A DNA stretch of 64,000 nucleotides, taken from the NCBI RefSeq assembly GCF_947179515.1, contig NC_067476.1, positions 55,754,074 to 55,818,073 of the forward strand, read 5' to 3'. The first letter of the stretch is position 1; every line of letters starts with the position of its first letter. Below the pieces are notes generated by a model. The model was not told the origin of the DNA. It ran no database searches and saw nothing but the letters and a program-made list of their open reading frames with translations. Shown here in pieces: positions 35,691-48,298 of this stretch. Made by a program: the position numbers and the translations under genes. The stretch comes from Apodemus sylvaticus (Eukaryota > Chordata > Mammalia > Rodentia > Muridae).

Positions 35691-37026
35691 TCTTTCATAC
35701 TTATGCCTTTTAGACTTATACAAGTCAGTCATTCACTCTTCCACCACTACCCCCAGGTACTTCTATCTAACCTTAGTTTCATTGCTATAACAAACATAAT
35801 AATAAACAATAAGGCAAGTTTCTTCTCTTCTAAGATACCACTGAGCTAGAGAACGTCTCAATATTCAATGGAATCATTTGTTTCTAGAGTTGGATGGTAT
35901 AACATGCCATATCACAAAGATTCTAAGTTCAAGGCCCAGGTGGAGGGTGTTTTCAGGCATTAGTGATGAAAAGCTGGCCGGTGTTTCCCTCTGTAAAGCT
36001 GTAATCCCACCATCAGTGTAGCCTCTAATGAGCTCCCATATATGATACTGACCTTCTTGATCTGTAGGCTGCTCAGTATTTGATTCTCCTGAAATAAAAA
36101 ATAATAGCAAATATGCATTTTAACCTTTGTGTTCCCGCTAATCTTCAAAGACCCCAATTCTCACCTAAATCCAGGCTTCTCTTTGTGGCATAGGCTTGTT
36201 TCTGGAACTTTGGAATTAAAACTAACTCAATCTGTCAAGTAAGGGGGGAAAGGGATGTCCTTGAAAGTCAATCTTCCACCTGGAAATTAGTACTGTAGCA
36301 CGAGCACACATTGAATAAAATGTGATTGAAAAATATTGCTTTTTTCCCCCCTAAAAGTCATAAAGTAAGATTAATGGTCAATTTAAAACTCGAATCAACT
36401 ACCAAATGAAATTTCCTCGACTAAACACCACCAGCGCACATTAGCAGACAACTTCTGCCACCATATTTCTCCTGTCTAGATTTCCAGGCTCCCGTCCAGC
36501 CTGGAGCAGGAAGCACAAAAAGCTTCCGGGAAACCTACACGGTGTGTTTCCTGCAGGCTCAGCAGCCCTAGTAAGCGCCCAGAGCAATCGAACCACCAGT
36601 CAGTCCTTGCTTGTCTTATGGCGGGGCTCTTCATCCTGGTCATGCCTGACACGGGAAGCTCTGAGCCCTGGCGTTATAGGAAGACCAAGTCACGGTGCCG
36701 CTCAGAGGGTGTTACAGGAGCAGGTGCTTTCCACACCCAGAAAGCGCTACGTAAGATATCATCGAGGGTGTTAGCTGCTAAGTGTACAGGCAGGACTGAG
36801 AAGGCTACTAGCCTTGGGTTATAGGAGGAAAAGACAGGCAAAGATGCACACTGGGATCTAACGGCACTGCCCTCTGTCACTTACCCTGTCATTTTTGGAA
36901 TTGTGATGGGAAGTTCATTGAGTCTGTGGCTTTATAATTTGATTATTTCCAGCTATCTTTCAGCTAACATCACCTTCTTAGTTTTATGGTTCCCTTTGAA
37001 TCACAATAAATATTTTAATTTGGAAG
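35691..37026. other. unique DNA, nothing recognised
   Basis: The part 36.48-36.88 kb is more GC-rich with several CpGs and overlapping open frames on both strands, none with a domain. Confidence 0.4.
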
Positions 37027-37163
37027 CGATTCAAGCTGGGCGATGGTATGCTCCTGTAATCATGAAACTCGGGAGACTAAGGCAGGAAGACCTTGAAATT
37101 GTGAAACAACACTAACCTGGGATACACAGCAAGAGTCTGTGTCAAAAAAAAAAAAAAGAAAAG
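37027..37163 (+). mobile_element. B1-type SINE, diverged
   Basis: AAGCTGGGCGATGGTATGCTCCTGTAATC, GGGAGACTAAGGCAGGAAGACC, CCTGGGATACACAGCAAGAGTC and a poly-A tail. It has the short, older B1 form. Confidence 0.8.
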
Positions 37164-38160
37164 ATATAATTTGACCATGAGAATCACTTAGTAATTAGGT
37201 GATAGTAAGTTACCAGAGGAAGCTATAAATAGCTATGTGATGTTTGTTTGGTATAATATTCTAGGATTATAACACTTAAATTTTTTCAATGTGTCTTTAA
37301 CTATTATTTATTGATAGTCACTAAATCATGCTCCCACAAAAAGTTAAAAAAGATTTAATGACTCAATATTAGCCAACTATTGACAATATGTTTTCTCAGC
37401 GCAAATTGAAAATCAAGAGTCTAATATATGCAAACCCTTTCTTTTATTCGGGTAATCATGAGTCCATGTTCAACAAGATAAAATACATTTTTCTTCTTTT
37501 CTCTGATCCTTCCTGGTTTCCCTGCCTCTTCTAGAATTTGAGCTGTCTTTGGAAGGTGGGGAGAGAGTCAACCTTGGGAACTGTGGTGGTCCAAGTTAGA
37601 CTCTGTGAGAAAATAGACATTGGTAAGAGATGTTGATCTTACATATTCATCCTCAAAACAGAAAAGGCAGCAGGTTTCTCTAAGTAACCGACAGGACTTA
37701 CACTGTCAGAGTCCTTCTGAGATGAAATCATCAACCTGGGAAGAGAACAGAAAGTTATAGGTGGAGATGCACGGCAGGAGAATTGAAGAGTCCAGAGAGA
37801 GCGTGCGGTCCACAGGCCCTCTTAGATGAGGCTGGATGTGCTGATGGAATAGGGGAGCAGTGACAATGTCTGGGCTCTTGGTGTGCACTAATACCCAAGA
37901 CTAAGAGTTCCCTCTGGTAGCATCCATCCGTGCATGGCAGGGCTCCTACACGGATGATAGCATCCACGCATGGCAGGGCCCATGTGTTATAAGCACAGAG
38001 GGGATTTGTTTTTTCATTAGATAATCATTTGTTCAGCATATGCCATGTTTGGAGTAGACACCATTTCAAGTGTTGTGATACAACTGTAAACTTATCTCCC
38101 AGAGCTTCTACTACAGTAGAAAAAAAAAAAGATGAACTGTAAAAGTAAAATGTAAAAATA
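37164..38160. other. unique DNA with a short tandem duplication
   Basis: Two copies of TAGCATCCA..GCATGGCAGGGC lie at 37918-37946 and 37959-37980. Otherwise nothing is recognised. Confidence 0.45.
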
Positions 38161-38164
38161 CATA

Positions 38165-38260
38165 GATCATGATAGACCCAACACTCTGGAGACTGCAGCC
38201 AAAGGATCACAAATTTGAGCTCAGCACTAGCACCATAGCCAGACCTTATCTCAGAGCACA
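38165..38260 (+). mobile_element. B1-like SINE fragment
   Basis: GACCCAACACTCTGGAGACTGCAGCCAAAGGATCACAAATTTGAGCTCAGC and AGACCTTATCTCAGAG keep B1 order but lack the 5' end. Confidence 0.5.
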
Positions 38261-38261
38261 G

Positions 38262-38420
38262 AAAAGCCAGATGGTGGTAAGTACCTTTAATCTTAGCACC
38301 TGGGCAGAGATAGGCAGGTTTCTGTGAGTTCAAAGCCATCTGGTCTACATAACTAGCTCCACCCCAGCCAAGACTGCATAATGAGACCCTATTTCTGAAA
38401 AAAATAAAAATAAAAAAAAG
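38262..38420 (+). mobile_element. B1 SINE
   Basis: AAAAGCCAGATGGTGGTAAGTACCTTTAATC, GAGATAGGCAGGTTTCTGTGAGTTC, ATCTGGTCTACATAACTAGCTCC and GAGACCCTATTTC with an A-rich tail. Confidence 0.85.
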
Positions 38421-38577
38421 AATATGTGTGTGTGCACACATACGTGCATGTGTACATATATGTGTTAAATAGGAAAAGAAATCCATTGGATATGAGGAAG
38501 TTAGTAAAATTTTATACATTGAAAAATCAAACATGATGCAACAATGGGTCTTTTTGTAAATTTTTAATTATATTATT

Positions 38578-38642
38578 GGATGTGTGTATGTGTGTATGTG
38601 TGTATGTGTGTGTGTGTATGTGTATGTGTGTGCGTGTGCAAT
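38578..38642. repeat. (TG)n/(TGTATG)n microsatellite
   Basis: TG repeat with regular TATG interruptions. Confidence 0.95.
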
Positions 38643-38762
38643 GTGTATGTGCAAGTCCAGGTTTAAGTGTATAGGTCATAAAACGACTTTTGGAGTTAGT
38701 TCTCTATGCTGGCACCCAAGTGTCATCCCAGTTCTAGCACCTAATGGGCACCAGTGTTGGTC
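38643..38762 (-). mobile_element. possible SINE remnant
   Basis: GGTCATAAAACGACTTTTGGAGTTAGTTCTC and CACCCAAGTGTCATCCC resemble an antisense tRNA-derived SINE. Weak. Confidence 0.3.
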
Positions 38763-38881
38763 ACCAGCTACCCTCCCTTCCCTCCCACCCTCCATGGCAC
38801 CCCTATCACCCTCACTGCTCTCTAGCCCCCACAGTCTTCTCCCTTCCACACTTGGAACATGTAATATCTATTACCCAACTT

Positions 38882-39022
38882 GGTTCTTCTATTTTGTTTT
38901 GTTTTATTTTGTTTTGTACATAAATAGTGAGTTTGTTATGATATTTTCACTCACACACACATGCATATATACATACACAAACACACACAGATATATATAT
39001 ATATACATATATATATATACAA
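38882..39022. repeat. low complexity: (TTTTG)n, (CA)n and (TA)n
   Basis: TTTTG units at 38.89-38.92 kb, then CACACA at 38.95-38.99 kb and TATATA at 38.99-39.02 kb. Confidence 0.85.
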
Positions 39023-39179
39023 TTATAACTTGCTTATATCCTTCCCCTACTACTTTTGCCAGTTGTTAGGCTCTCTTTCTCCCCCCTAATTGCCCCCCTT
39101 CAACTTGGTTCTTATTCAAATATTACCTGAGATTCTTTATGTCGTGTAAAGACGAAGACTGAGGTAAAACTGTTTAGCA

Positions 39180-39298
39180 TACATATGCATGTATGTGCGT
39201 TACATGTAGATATTATCATATGTTATCATATATGTGTAATCTATACATGTACATACACATGTTATATATACATGTATACATATACATATATAAATATA
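39180..39298. repeat. AT-rich cluster of TACATGTA-type palindromes
   Basis: Repeated ATACATGTAT, ATACATATAC and TATCATATGTTATCATATA words form overlapping short palindromes. Confidence 0.7.
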
Positions 39299-41440
39299 AC
39301 AGATAATGGTTTTTTCCAATAACTAACATGAGCAGAGCCTGGCAGAGACTCTTCCACAGCAGCTAGTCTGCATATCTCACTATCATTAGGGCTTCTGTGT
39401 TTTCCTTGTTCGTGCACAGACCCCACTCCCGGCTGGCTCTCATCCTGGCAGTAAATGTCTCCAGGACTCTCAACTTCTTTATCCATAGCTACACTTAACA
39501 GCAGACGACCTTGGCCCTAGTTATCACAACAAACAAGTCACAAGTCCCACTGAGGCCAGAAGATAGGCCAAACCCCACAGCCTTTGATCCCTCCCTGGTC
39601 ACATTTATCACAGAACTGATATCTTATAAAAAAAAATAAAAGGACTATAAAGACTATGCATCACAGATAGATACCCCAGTAGACCAGATGCCAGGCTAGC
39701 ATCAGGCCCTGTGGCTTCTCTCAGCACTTACAAAGGGCACTGCTCGGAGTGAGCAAAGTCTTACCAGTCTATGGTCGCATCTCCGCTTAGGGTTTATGGA
39801 ACCAAATTCCAGGTCCAGACCCACAGGATTTATTCATTTCACACTGACCCCATAGCGAAGATAGACTACACTAGCAGTCAGGGCTTGCATTTGGCCTGCA
39901 TTTCAGTTTCTACCCTTTGAAAGCTTTGTACTTTATCATCTGTGAGTAGTGTGTGTTTATAAAACTTTTATTAAATATGGCACAAAAAGGATAGTTTTAT
40001 AGACTTATCTCACCCCTTTGGCTTTTCCTAGGAATAGAACCCTTCATGATGACAATGACCTTCAGCAAGGGTTAAGCAGGCAAACTGAATTTTTTTTAAA
40101 GTTTGTTCAGAACTCAACTGCTTTCATCTTCCAGCCTTTGAAGTGGATGTTTCTTTAAAAAAAATATGAAATATTTCATTCTTGACATCTTGAGGGAAGG
40201 TATATATAAATAGGAAACACACATTAAAATCACTGAGCATAAGCCGAAAACAAGTGGCCCTACATAATTACAAGCGCAGAAGTAGAGATAGGAGGGAGAA
40301 CAACTGAAGGATTCCGTCCTTTGAAGGCGCTTTCTGTCAGTGAGACAGAGATGGATTTGCTGGCTTCATATTCTCTGATCCACAGGTAGAATCTGCCAGC
40401 CACTGATTCTCTGTCACCATTTCAAATATCAGATGAAACCCTGCAATCCTCCGGGGTATTCAAAGCCTTCAGAGACTCGTTGATAGCGATCACGTTTCTT
40501 GTGAAGTCTTTGTTGATCCAAGAATACATATTTTGTTATGTGAGTCTCCATAAATCAGTCTTTCCGCCCGTTTATCATCCTTGCTGCTTTTCTCTGAACA
40601 CTGTCCAGTATGTCTCCAACCTGCTAATAATGATGTTTGCAGACCGCAATGCACCCTTCTAGGCTCGGTGCCTCTCATCACATGAAGACAGACTTTGTGT
40701 TTTTGCCCCCAACCTGCTGTTTCCACTTACAAAGTTCGTATACTGCCAGATTCTGCATGGACCGATGATTCATTGCTATCCACTGAAAAGCCTAGTGGAG
40801 TCATAGCACTTGGTCTCCCCCTCATATGTAAGGGGTGCTCAAAGGAGTCCTTTAGATACCGGAAGAAAAAAAGCAGTGACTTCCTACTTGTGTTGGCCCA
40901 ACATCGAGTTATTAATTACAAAAAGAGCAACAGAGAAGGTGGGTGGGTGTTAGTCAGGGGTTGGTGCAAAGATAGGAGCTACCAGAGGGGTCATTCAGAG
41001 ATTCAAATGGTTCCTTCCACCTCTTAGATTTGGTTGACACATAGTTCAACTCTCACCTAGCACAGGCAAAAATGAAGTTTAGGAAACTAAAAGATTTCCC
41101 CACAGTGGCTGAAAACCGTATCTAGAATCTAAGCTCCAGGAGAAACCAATCTAACTATCACGAATGGAGTCCCACCATACTTACAAGCTAACATAACTGA
41201 AACTTGAAGTCCTCAAGGGATTTGTTGATCAAGGTTGTTCATGACAGGATGCCTTAGGATGAAGATGGTGACAGTTCAGAGGTAAAGATTCCTCCTTTCC
41301 TGCCACCCCTAATTGCTGTGACAGTAAGAACGTCAGTAACAGTAATAGCAGTTGTTACCATTATTGAGCAACTTCTGCACACTTTTTGTTCCCTGCTTAT
41401 CCCTTTACATAACATCTTTTTATGTAATCATGAAAGACAA
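39299..41440. other. repeat-poor unique block
   Basis: About 2.1 kb without a recognised mobile element. The interval 40.09-40.65 kb (for example CTACATAATTACAAGCGCAG, GATAGCGATCACG) is repeat-free with several CpGs and could be conserved. A 110-codon open frame at 40695-41027 has no domain. Confidence 0.35.
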
Positions 41441-41445
41441 CTGAC

Positions 41446-41622
41446 TTGAGGTGCAGAGCAGGGTGGTGGCTCAGCAGATAAAGGCACTTGCTGCCAATCC
41501 TGACTACATGAGTTCAATCCCCAAGCCTACGTGGTGGGAATGGAGAACCAACATCTATTAGTTGTTTTCTGATGTCCACATAGGCATGTACACACTAAAT
41601 ATTTTTAAAGATTAATTAAAAT
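41446..41622 (+). mobile_element. tRNA-derived SINE (B2/B3/B4-related)
   Basis: GGGTGGTGGCTCAGCAGATAAAGGCACTTGCTGCC, CATGAGTTCAATCCCC (B box), then ACGTGGTGGGAATGGAGAACC and TTTTCTGATGTCCACA. Confidence 0.7.
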
Positions 41623-41875
41623 AGACATTATCACAGCTCAGTTTTACCATGTAGAAACTGAGTCCCCAAAAAGCTCAATACCCAAGAACCATGCAGCAGA
41701 GCTAAGGATCAAGGTCATTTCCGTGATTGCGCACCTACACTTCGGGGTTGGCTCTATGTGACCGCATCCTCCCCTTCTGCGGAACATAGCTTGTTTCTAT
41801 GGTTTCCATACCGTCCTCTCCTTGGCTGTCAATTGGCTTCCTGGTCTTTCTGTATTATTTTTGAGTTTTTATTTT
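41623..41875. other. unique DNA, nothing recognised
   Basis: Short interval. Confidence 0.4.
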
Positions 41876-42072
41876 TGCTTTGTGTGCATGAGTGTTTGTC
41901 TGCATGTGTGCATGTGCCCCACATGCCTGCCTAGTGCCCACGAAGCCAGAAGAGAGTATCAGGTCCCCTGGAGCAGGAGCTATGGATGGTTATGAGCTGT
42001 CACGTGGTTGCAGGGGATAGAATCCATGTTCTCTATAAGAGTGGCAAGTGCTCTTAACTGCTAAGCCCCCTT
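41876..42072 (-). mobile_element. B3/B2-type SINE
   Basis: Antisense order: TGTGCATGTGCC, AGCCAGAAGAGAGTATCAGGTCCCCTGGAGC, GGTTATGAGCTGTCACGTGG, GAATCCATGTTCTCT, AAGTGCTCTTAACTGCTAAGCCCCC. Confidence 0.85.
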
Positions 42073-44529
42073 CTGTATTACTCCTTAAAGACAAGAAATC
42101 CACACTGAAGTATAGGAGAGGAGACCTGTACCTCTTACTTTAACTTAGGAAGTTTGTAGTTTTCAAAAAAAAAAATTTTCTCTAGAAAATTACAAAAAGA
42201 AAAAAAACCAACAATAAACTAGCAAGCATGTCACTCACACACAGGACTAGTTAAATCGAAACTCACCAAAGCCTCCAACTGTGGTTGCAATATAGCCACA
42301 AGCATCATGGTAGCGCAGTCACTTGCCCTCGTGCCCAGCCTTTCTCTTCATCTTGTTCAGTCTGCGTCATGGTGTGTGTACACTGATAACCTCTGGCCAG
42401 GATGGAACACATCAGATCAATACCCCACTACACAGTAGTGGTATCAGACCCTACAGTGAAATAGTTGGTTTAAAAAAAAAAAGCCTGAATTACTCCCCTT
42501 TAAGGAAATAAAGAACTAAAGCATAAGGCAAAACCAAATGCCCATGTGCTTAATGCCATCCTCCAAAATTACTGTCCATTACCATGTCTTTAAGTTATAA
42601 CCCCATACAAACGAGCACTTACATCAAAAGATTTTAAAGGGGTAAAGTCTTCAGGTTATTCCATGAGCCATGTAAAAGGGGCACAGTTTTAAGGAAATGG
42701 AGAAGTGGGAAGCTTTGGTAGATGTAAGGCTTACTGGTTCTTAGCAAGATTGTAAGGGAATGAGTTTTGAAAGCCCCCTGGGATGTATAAAGCATTCTCC
42801 AGTACTTGTGAAATGTTAGTTGAATTTGTTGAACTGACCCTGGGTAAACCTTCCTGTATTTCCAAGCTTCGCTTTCTATATCTATAAAACAGAAACTAAT
42901 AATAACTTCCTCGTCTCATATGACTATTGTGGGGCTCCCAACAGCGTAATATATATGAAATCATCCTTTAAGCAATAAAGCACCATGCAAAAGCAAGTTA
43001 TGAAGAAAGGGAACCGGGCCACGGTAACCGCGCCAGTGGCGTGGACATTGTACCAACAAGCAGATGAAAAGTTAATGGTACTTTTTGTTGTTCATCCAGA
43101 TGTCTGGGCAGATTGTCACTATCAAAACCAAAATAGACCCTGGCAAACCTTCAGGCAAAGAGCTGTTAGCAGGAGTATGGTGTGTGTTCTCTGGGTCTCC
43201 TGAGTGCCAGAGGGCAGAGAAAGTTCTGGATAAAGGTATTTATCTGTTAAAAAGAAGTTTTACATCTCATGCCCTTCTGAAAGAAAATATTTTGCCAGGC
43301 CGAGAGCTGAGTGGCTCTACCCAGGAGTGAAGTCTTTGTTTTCTTCATTGGGGAATAAGCCCTTCCGATCTTACCCTTTAACCCCGGTTCTACAGCAATC
43401 AAACCAAGGCAGAAATTTGCACTTGCAAATATTTTTCAAAGATCTGACTAAGCCATTTTTAGATGTTTTCCAGTCTTTCCATGCCTTTCCCTCCCACTGA
43501 GCGCAATTAAAACGGCACCTTTAAAAGGCTATTAAAAAACATTGATTGGCTTAACTGTGCTAATGTCATGGCTTTAAAATAAAATTCTATTAAGTCTTTA
43601 AAATATTGCAGACAAGTGCTTTGCAACAGAAATTCAGGAAAACCATCCCAAGGTGCTACTGCTCTCGGAGACTTAGTGAGTTACTGGTTGCATATAGTTC
43701 ATACCATCATTTTGCCTTCAGATGTTTTAAGTGTCTGGTAATTCTCATTAAATACCTGCCTTTATACACACCAGTTATTCTAGCTCATACATGTTTCCAG
43801 GCCACAGTAATGACATCCTAACGACATTCAAAGATTTGTCTCAGGAATTATTTCAGATCCCGTTAAGCACATTGATCTGCTTCCTGCTTAAATACAGACT
43901 CACTTTTGTCCCTGGAGAAGCCCAGGAGCTGGGTGGAACAATGCAAAGTTATTTCCTTTGTGTCTATATTTTTCTCTGTGTGTTTGGAAGAGGAAAGTAT
44001 ATCAAGGTAGATAGAAAACTCAAGGGATGAAGCTCTTTTCTAAGGCAACTTTTCCCCACTCCCTAACTCCATACAACTATGACAGCAATAAGTGAGGGGA
44101 GCACCCCAGGTGCTCTGGAATGCTACCCAGGCTTCCTCAGGTCCACCCCAGGGTTCTCCTTCCTCTGCCTCAGCTCTTCTCCAGCACCACCACCCCCGCA
44201 CACTCAACCTTCTAAACCACACACTAGGGTCGCTTGCTGAAATCCACCTGACATGGCACCATCCCCTCTGCCTAGAATCACAAAAGAACTCTGAGCTTCA
44301 TACCCACAGACAGCTTAGGAATTAGCTATCAGGAACTATAATCAAGTTCAGGACCACCTGCCTCGCCCCCCAGGAGAAAGAACTCATTCAATATTGGCTG
44401 CACTTGTTTGGCACAACCTTAGGTAAACTTTTCCATATGTCCAAGCTAAGGCCCATGTAAACTTACATTTGGCATCTTTCAAACATATGCTCTTTAAATA
44501 CTGGTTTTTATTTGTTCAGTGGAATCAAG
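42073..44529. other. repeat-poor unique block
   Basis: About 2.4 kb with no recognised mobile element. Overlapping open frames at 42985-43330 do not resemble a known protein. The interval 43.45-43.66 kb has TAAT-rich repeat-free sequence (AACATTGATTGGCTTAACTG, CTGTGCTAATGTCATGG). Confidence 0.4.
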
Positions 44530-44532
44530 AAA

Positions 44533-44640
44533 ACAGATGCATGCCTGTAATCCCAGCACTTGGGAGGCCGAGATAGGAATGTCTCAATTTGAGACTAGCT
44601 TGGCCTATAGAGTGAAACTCTGTAGAAAAGAATATGAGAG
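44533..44640 (+). mobile_element. B1 SINE, 5' truncated
   Basis: GATGCATGCCTGTAATCCCAGCACTTGGGAGGCCGAGATAGG, then GAGACTAGCTTGGCCTATAGAGTGAAACTCTGT. It lacks the first bases. Confidence 0.85.
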
Positions 44641-44644
44641 AAAA

Positions 44645-44875
44645 TGGGGGTGAAGGTGGAAAGATCTCCAGGTTAAGAACATTTGCTGCCCTTCCAGAAG
44701 ACCTGAATTCTGTTCCGGTTCCCAGTACCAAGTTCAGGTGGCTCCAAGCTGCCTGTGTTCCAGCTCCAGGGGATCTGGCGCCCTCTCCTGGCTTCTATGG
44801 GCACTTACAAGTACAGCTCACAAACAAGTAGATACACGGGCATAAATGCAAATTAAAAATCTTTTTGGTTAAAAA
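44645..44875 (+). mobile_element. B3-type SINE
   Basis: GAAAGATCTCCAGGTTAAGAACATTTGCTGCCC, GAAGACCTGAATTCTGTTCC, CAGCTCCAGGGGATCTGGCGCCCTCTCCTGGC and an A-rich tail. It follows directly on the B1. Confidence 0.85.
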
Positions 44876-45129
44876 TGCAGAAGGAAAGGGGGCAAAGAGA
44901 AGAAGAGTATTAGTGAAAATAATAAACTTCTTTATGTGCACATATAAATTTCAACTAACCCAGAGCTGTCTTTAAATTTGCCCTCTTGTATAGTGGTTCT
45001 CCTGTCATGTGTTTCATAAACAGAGCACAAATTTCATGACCTAAGATCATAATATTTACAAAGCCATACTTCTTTCTGCGAAGCCAGATGAGGGGCTTCT
45101 CTACCTTTTGTAGCTTCAAGGGGCCCCTC
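44876..45129. other. unique DNA, nothing recognised
   Basis: Short interval. Confidence 0.4.
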
Positions 45130-45402
45130 ATGGTCAAAGCCCCTTTACTCCAGCTACAAAGACTAGAACACTACGTCTTTCTCATGCTGCTGTGTCTGCT
45201 CCTCTATGACAGAGACTGGTTCCACTATCAAGGACTCATGAGACTAGGCTGGACCACATGCAAAATCCAGGACAACCTTTCTCATTGATCACAGCTACAA
45301 AGTCTCCTTTTTCATGTAAGCAGCATGTTTTCAGTTTCCAGAGATCAGCTGTAAACATCCTTGGGCATAACTATTATTATGCCCCCCCTCACAGTTGGGT
45401 TT
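45130..45402 (-). mobile_element. MLT1-class MaLR LTR relic
   Basis: Antisense landmarks: AAAATCCAGGACAACCTTTCTC, GATCACAGCTACAAAGTCTCC, TTCATGTAAGCAGCATG, TCAGTTTCCAGAGATCAG and AACATCCTTGGGCATAACTATTATTATGCC. These follow the order of mammal-wide MLT1 LTRs. The left boundary is approximate. Confidence 0.6.
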
Positions 45403-46750
45403 TCCCTACTGGTTTAGATGGATGTAGTATGGGCAAAATTACAAAAGTGTTAGAATGGCATCAGACTATCACAACATCCTCCAGGCTGGCTAGTACCTCC
45501 CTGGTACTGACTTCCTAGATGCTTTTGCCTCTATCTTCCTATTGAATGTGCAATCACTATGAGGAACATATTTTGTCTCTTTTTTAGGACACATATGCAC
45601 TGTTACTTTTACTGCATGGATATGAAGCTGGTTTGAGCCAAAGTAACAATTCAGTGTATGTTTAAGTGAGGTCCATAACTGGATGGGCAACTAACCTTCA
45701 ATTACAGCAGTTCCTACCAGATATTACTTTTATGTGATATAAGAGAAATGGAAGCTGTAAAATAGAATTATCAAGGGAGAATAAAATAATCAAGTGCCCC
45801 AGAATAAAGGTAAAGTCAAAAGAAAGAAAGTGCTATTTTTATGTCTGTGATATTAACATAGAATAGATTCTCTCATTCAGTAGTATTTTTTTGAGTGCCC
45901 AATAAATATTCCATTATGAGTTACAGGAAACACAATACTTGGCTTCAGACCACTCAAAGCTAAGAAAAACAGACATAAAAAGAAACAGATAGTTGCTGAA
46001 GTACGGGGTACTTTTATGCACACCGCATTCATTTATTTTTCCACATGTTGCATACAAATAATTACTCAGCTCACCTCAGAAGAAACAGGCTTGGGGGAAA
46101 GAAAGTAACTTTCCAAATATCCCACTTTTTTTTTTCAGCTTGGTGGTCTCCTCTTTATTGGTGCGATTCTCATCTCCCCCACGTGCACACTTTTAATTAT
46201 TTTTATCTGCTCCCTCAACCTCAAAGAAAGCAGTAAAATGAAGGTATTATTGAGGTTCAGGGCCCTTTAGGCATTTATAAAAGCAATAGAAAACAAGACA
46301 ATCTTTGGATGTGACAGAGGCTGGCAGTCAAGAAGGCTAACGGAGAGCGGGAGTAAAGAGCGAGCAAGGGGAAGAGAGAAGAGAAAGGAAGTGTACCAGG
46401 AGCTGTGTCTGCCATCACCCCTCACTGAGGGCCAGCAGACAAAGCTCAAACACTTAGGTGCAGGGCCTCAAGGAGGGAAAGGGGGCTTGAGCCTGACGGA
46501 GGAGGTGGAGGTAAGGAGGGTGTCGCCTCTCTTGGAAGAATGGAACTCCTACACACCTCGGGGACAGCAGCTTACCAGACTGTAGACATCATCATCTCTG
46601 GAAGGGATGTAGAAAAGGAAGTCTTCTTCATGGAGCCGAGGTGGGTGGAATGAAGTTGCTGGCAAAGAAAACCAAGCCATCCTCAGAATGAAAATTAATT
46701 CACTTCCCAATCAAAAAGAACTGGCTAGGGTGAGATCAGAAAGACCCAGT
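45403..46750. other. unique DNA, nothing recognised
   Basis: No mobile element recognised. Includes a purine-rich patch at 46.31-46.52 kb. Confidence 0.4.
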
Positions 46751-46803
46751 GGGTTGGGTTGGGTTGGGTTGGGTTGGGTTGGGTTGGGTTGGGTTGGGTT
46801 GGT
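46751..46803 (+). repeat. (GGGTT)10 array
   Basis: Ten perfect GGGTT units in a row (46751-46800). This is one base short of the vertebrate telomere unit and can form G-quadruplexes with TT loops. Its translation is a Gly-Leu-Gly-Trp repeat and has no meaning. Confidence 0.98.
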
Positions 46804-47364
46804 TTTGCCTGAGAATCCCATGCCGGCTTTGAAGCTTTTCCTACTATCACCAGGACCCATCTGGGTATTCCTTTTGGATCTTCTCACCCTCAGAGAGGCA
46901 CTTCTTCAATGGCTTCTCCTCTCTGTACACAGAGAATCAGGCTAGACAAAGCTGGACTCCAAAATTCTACACCTTGCAAATGCCAGAATCATTTAAAACT
47001 GAATGTTTCTATAGATCTGAAATGTTTGAACTAAGTATAAAGGTGAGTTTTCTCCCAATAACATAACAAGTATTGAAATCATTACAAATCTTTCAAACTG
47101 TATAAAGAGACATACACACTGTTAAAGACATTCAAAGATGGAGAACATGGCAGTGTTTTCTAGACCCACAGACCCATACAGACAATAGCAAATAACACAA
47201 TAATTTCCTAAGATCTGCAACAAAATGTGTATCTAAATAGTCACAAAATATCATCATTAAATTACAATTACTATGAATGGATTGTTTGTATATGAGTCAT
47301 AGGCTCCCTCGAGGCCACCTATTACAGTGTACCTTACTGGGTGTGTGGGTGGCTGGCTGGGTGG
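46804..47364. other. unique DNA, nothing recognised
   Basis: No repeat or gene recognised. Confidence 0.4.
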
Positions 47365-47455
47365 GTCAGTATGGTGCTAGAAATGGGACCTAGGGCCTTG
47401 GGCAACCTGGGTAAATGCTCTCCTATTGAAATACACCCCATCCAATGCATCATAC
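47365..47455 (-). mobile_element. ID/RSINE-like SINE fragment
   Basis: GTGCTAGAAATGGGACCTAGGGCCTTGGGC and TAAATGCTCTCCTATTGAAATACACCCC read as a reversed ID-type tRNA-derived head. Confidence 0.5.
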
Positions 47456-48298
47456 CCTTTTAAAACTACTTAATGCCATGTCTCTAAATAGATACATTTC
47501 TGAATTTTTCCTTTCATGCCGTGTTCATTTGAAAGAGATCTGTTCTGAGTTGTTGGATTTTGGCACACTCTGTTTTGATCACCCCTCCTTAAAATCTTTT
47601 ATCCGCACATAGACATGTACTCTACCCCTCTACATCCGAGCACCTCCCAGCTCTTCCTCCATCTGAGCTTTGATGTATGAGTCTGATGTAACATATCAGT
47701 TACTGACCTAGTATAGAAATGAAGCACTAAGGATATTTTATGCGTCAAGCAATGGACTCTGTGTACCATGTTCGATGTAAATTCTCTAATACTGGGTTGG
47801 GATTAATTAGTTTTTCACCTATGCCCTGAGATGCCAGGTTTCGTGTGGATATAATTCATCACACAGAAAGCTGAGGGCAGATCTTTTGAAATGGGACCAT
47901 GTTCTTGGTATGTAAGAATAAGAAACTGCCCCACCTTCCCTTCCTGCCTGCCTCATCTCACACAATCAGAATACACCCAGCTATTACAATGAACATGTGT
48001 GTCTTACAATCTGCTCCAGATTGTAAGAGGCACAATCTGGAAATCACAAACCAGAAAGCTCCTGCACAAGAGGTTAAATCGGCTCTGCCCACTAGGTGCT
48101 AAAGACCTTTGGCCAGGGTTTGAACAGTCATACTGGTCACCTAAACAGTCACAGATCACCACACTGTGCAAAGGGCTGAACAACAATGAAAACATGACCA
48201 TCACGAAATAATGGACCAGAAGCACGAAGATAGAGACACTTGGCCTGAAAAATGGGGAGAACTAGGTTAAAGATAAACGTGGGTCCTTGTTGGCATGG
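47456..48298. other. unique DNA, nothing recognised
   Basis: No repeat or gene recognised. Confidence 0.4.
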
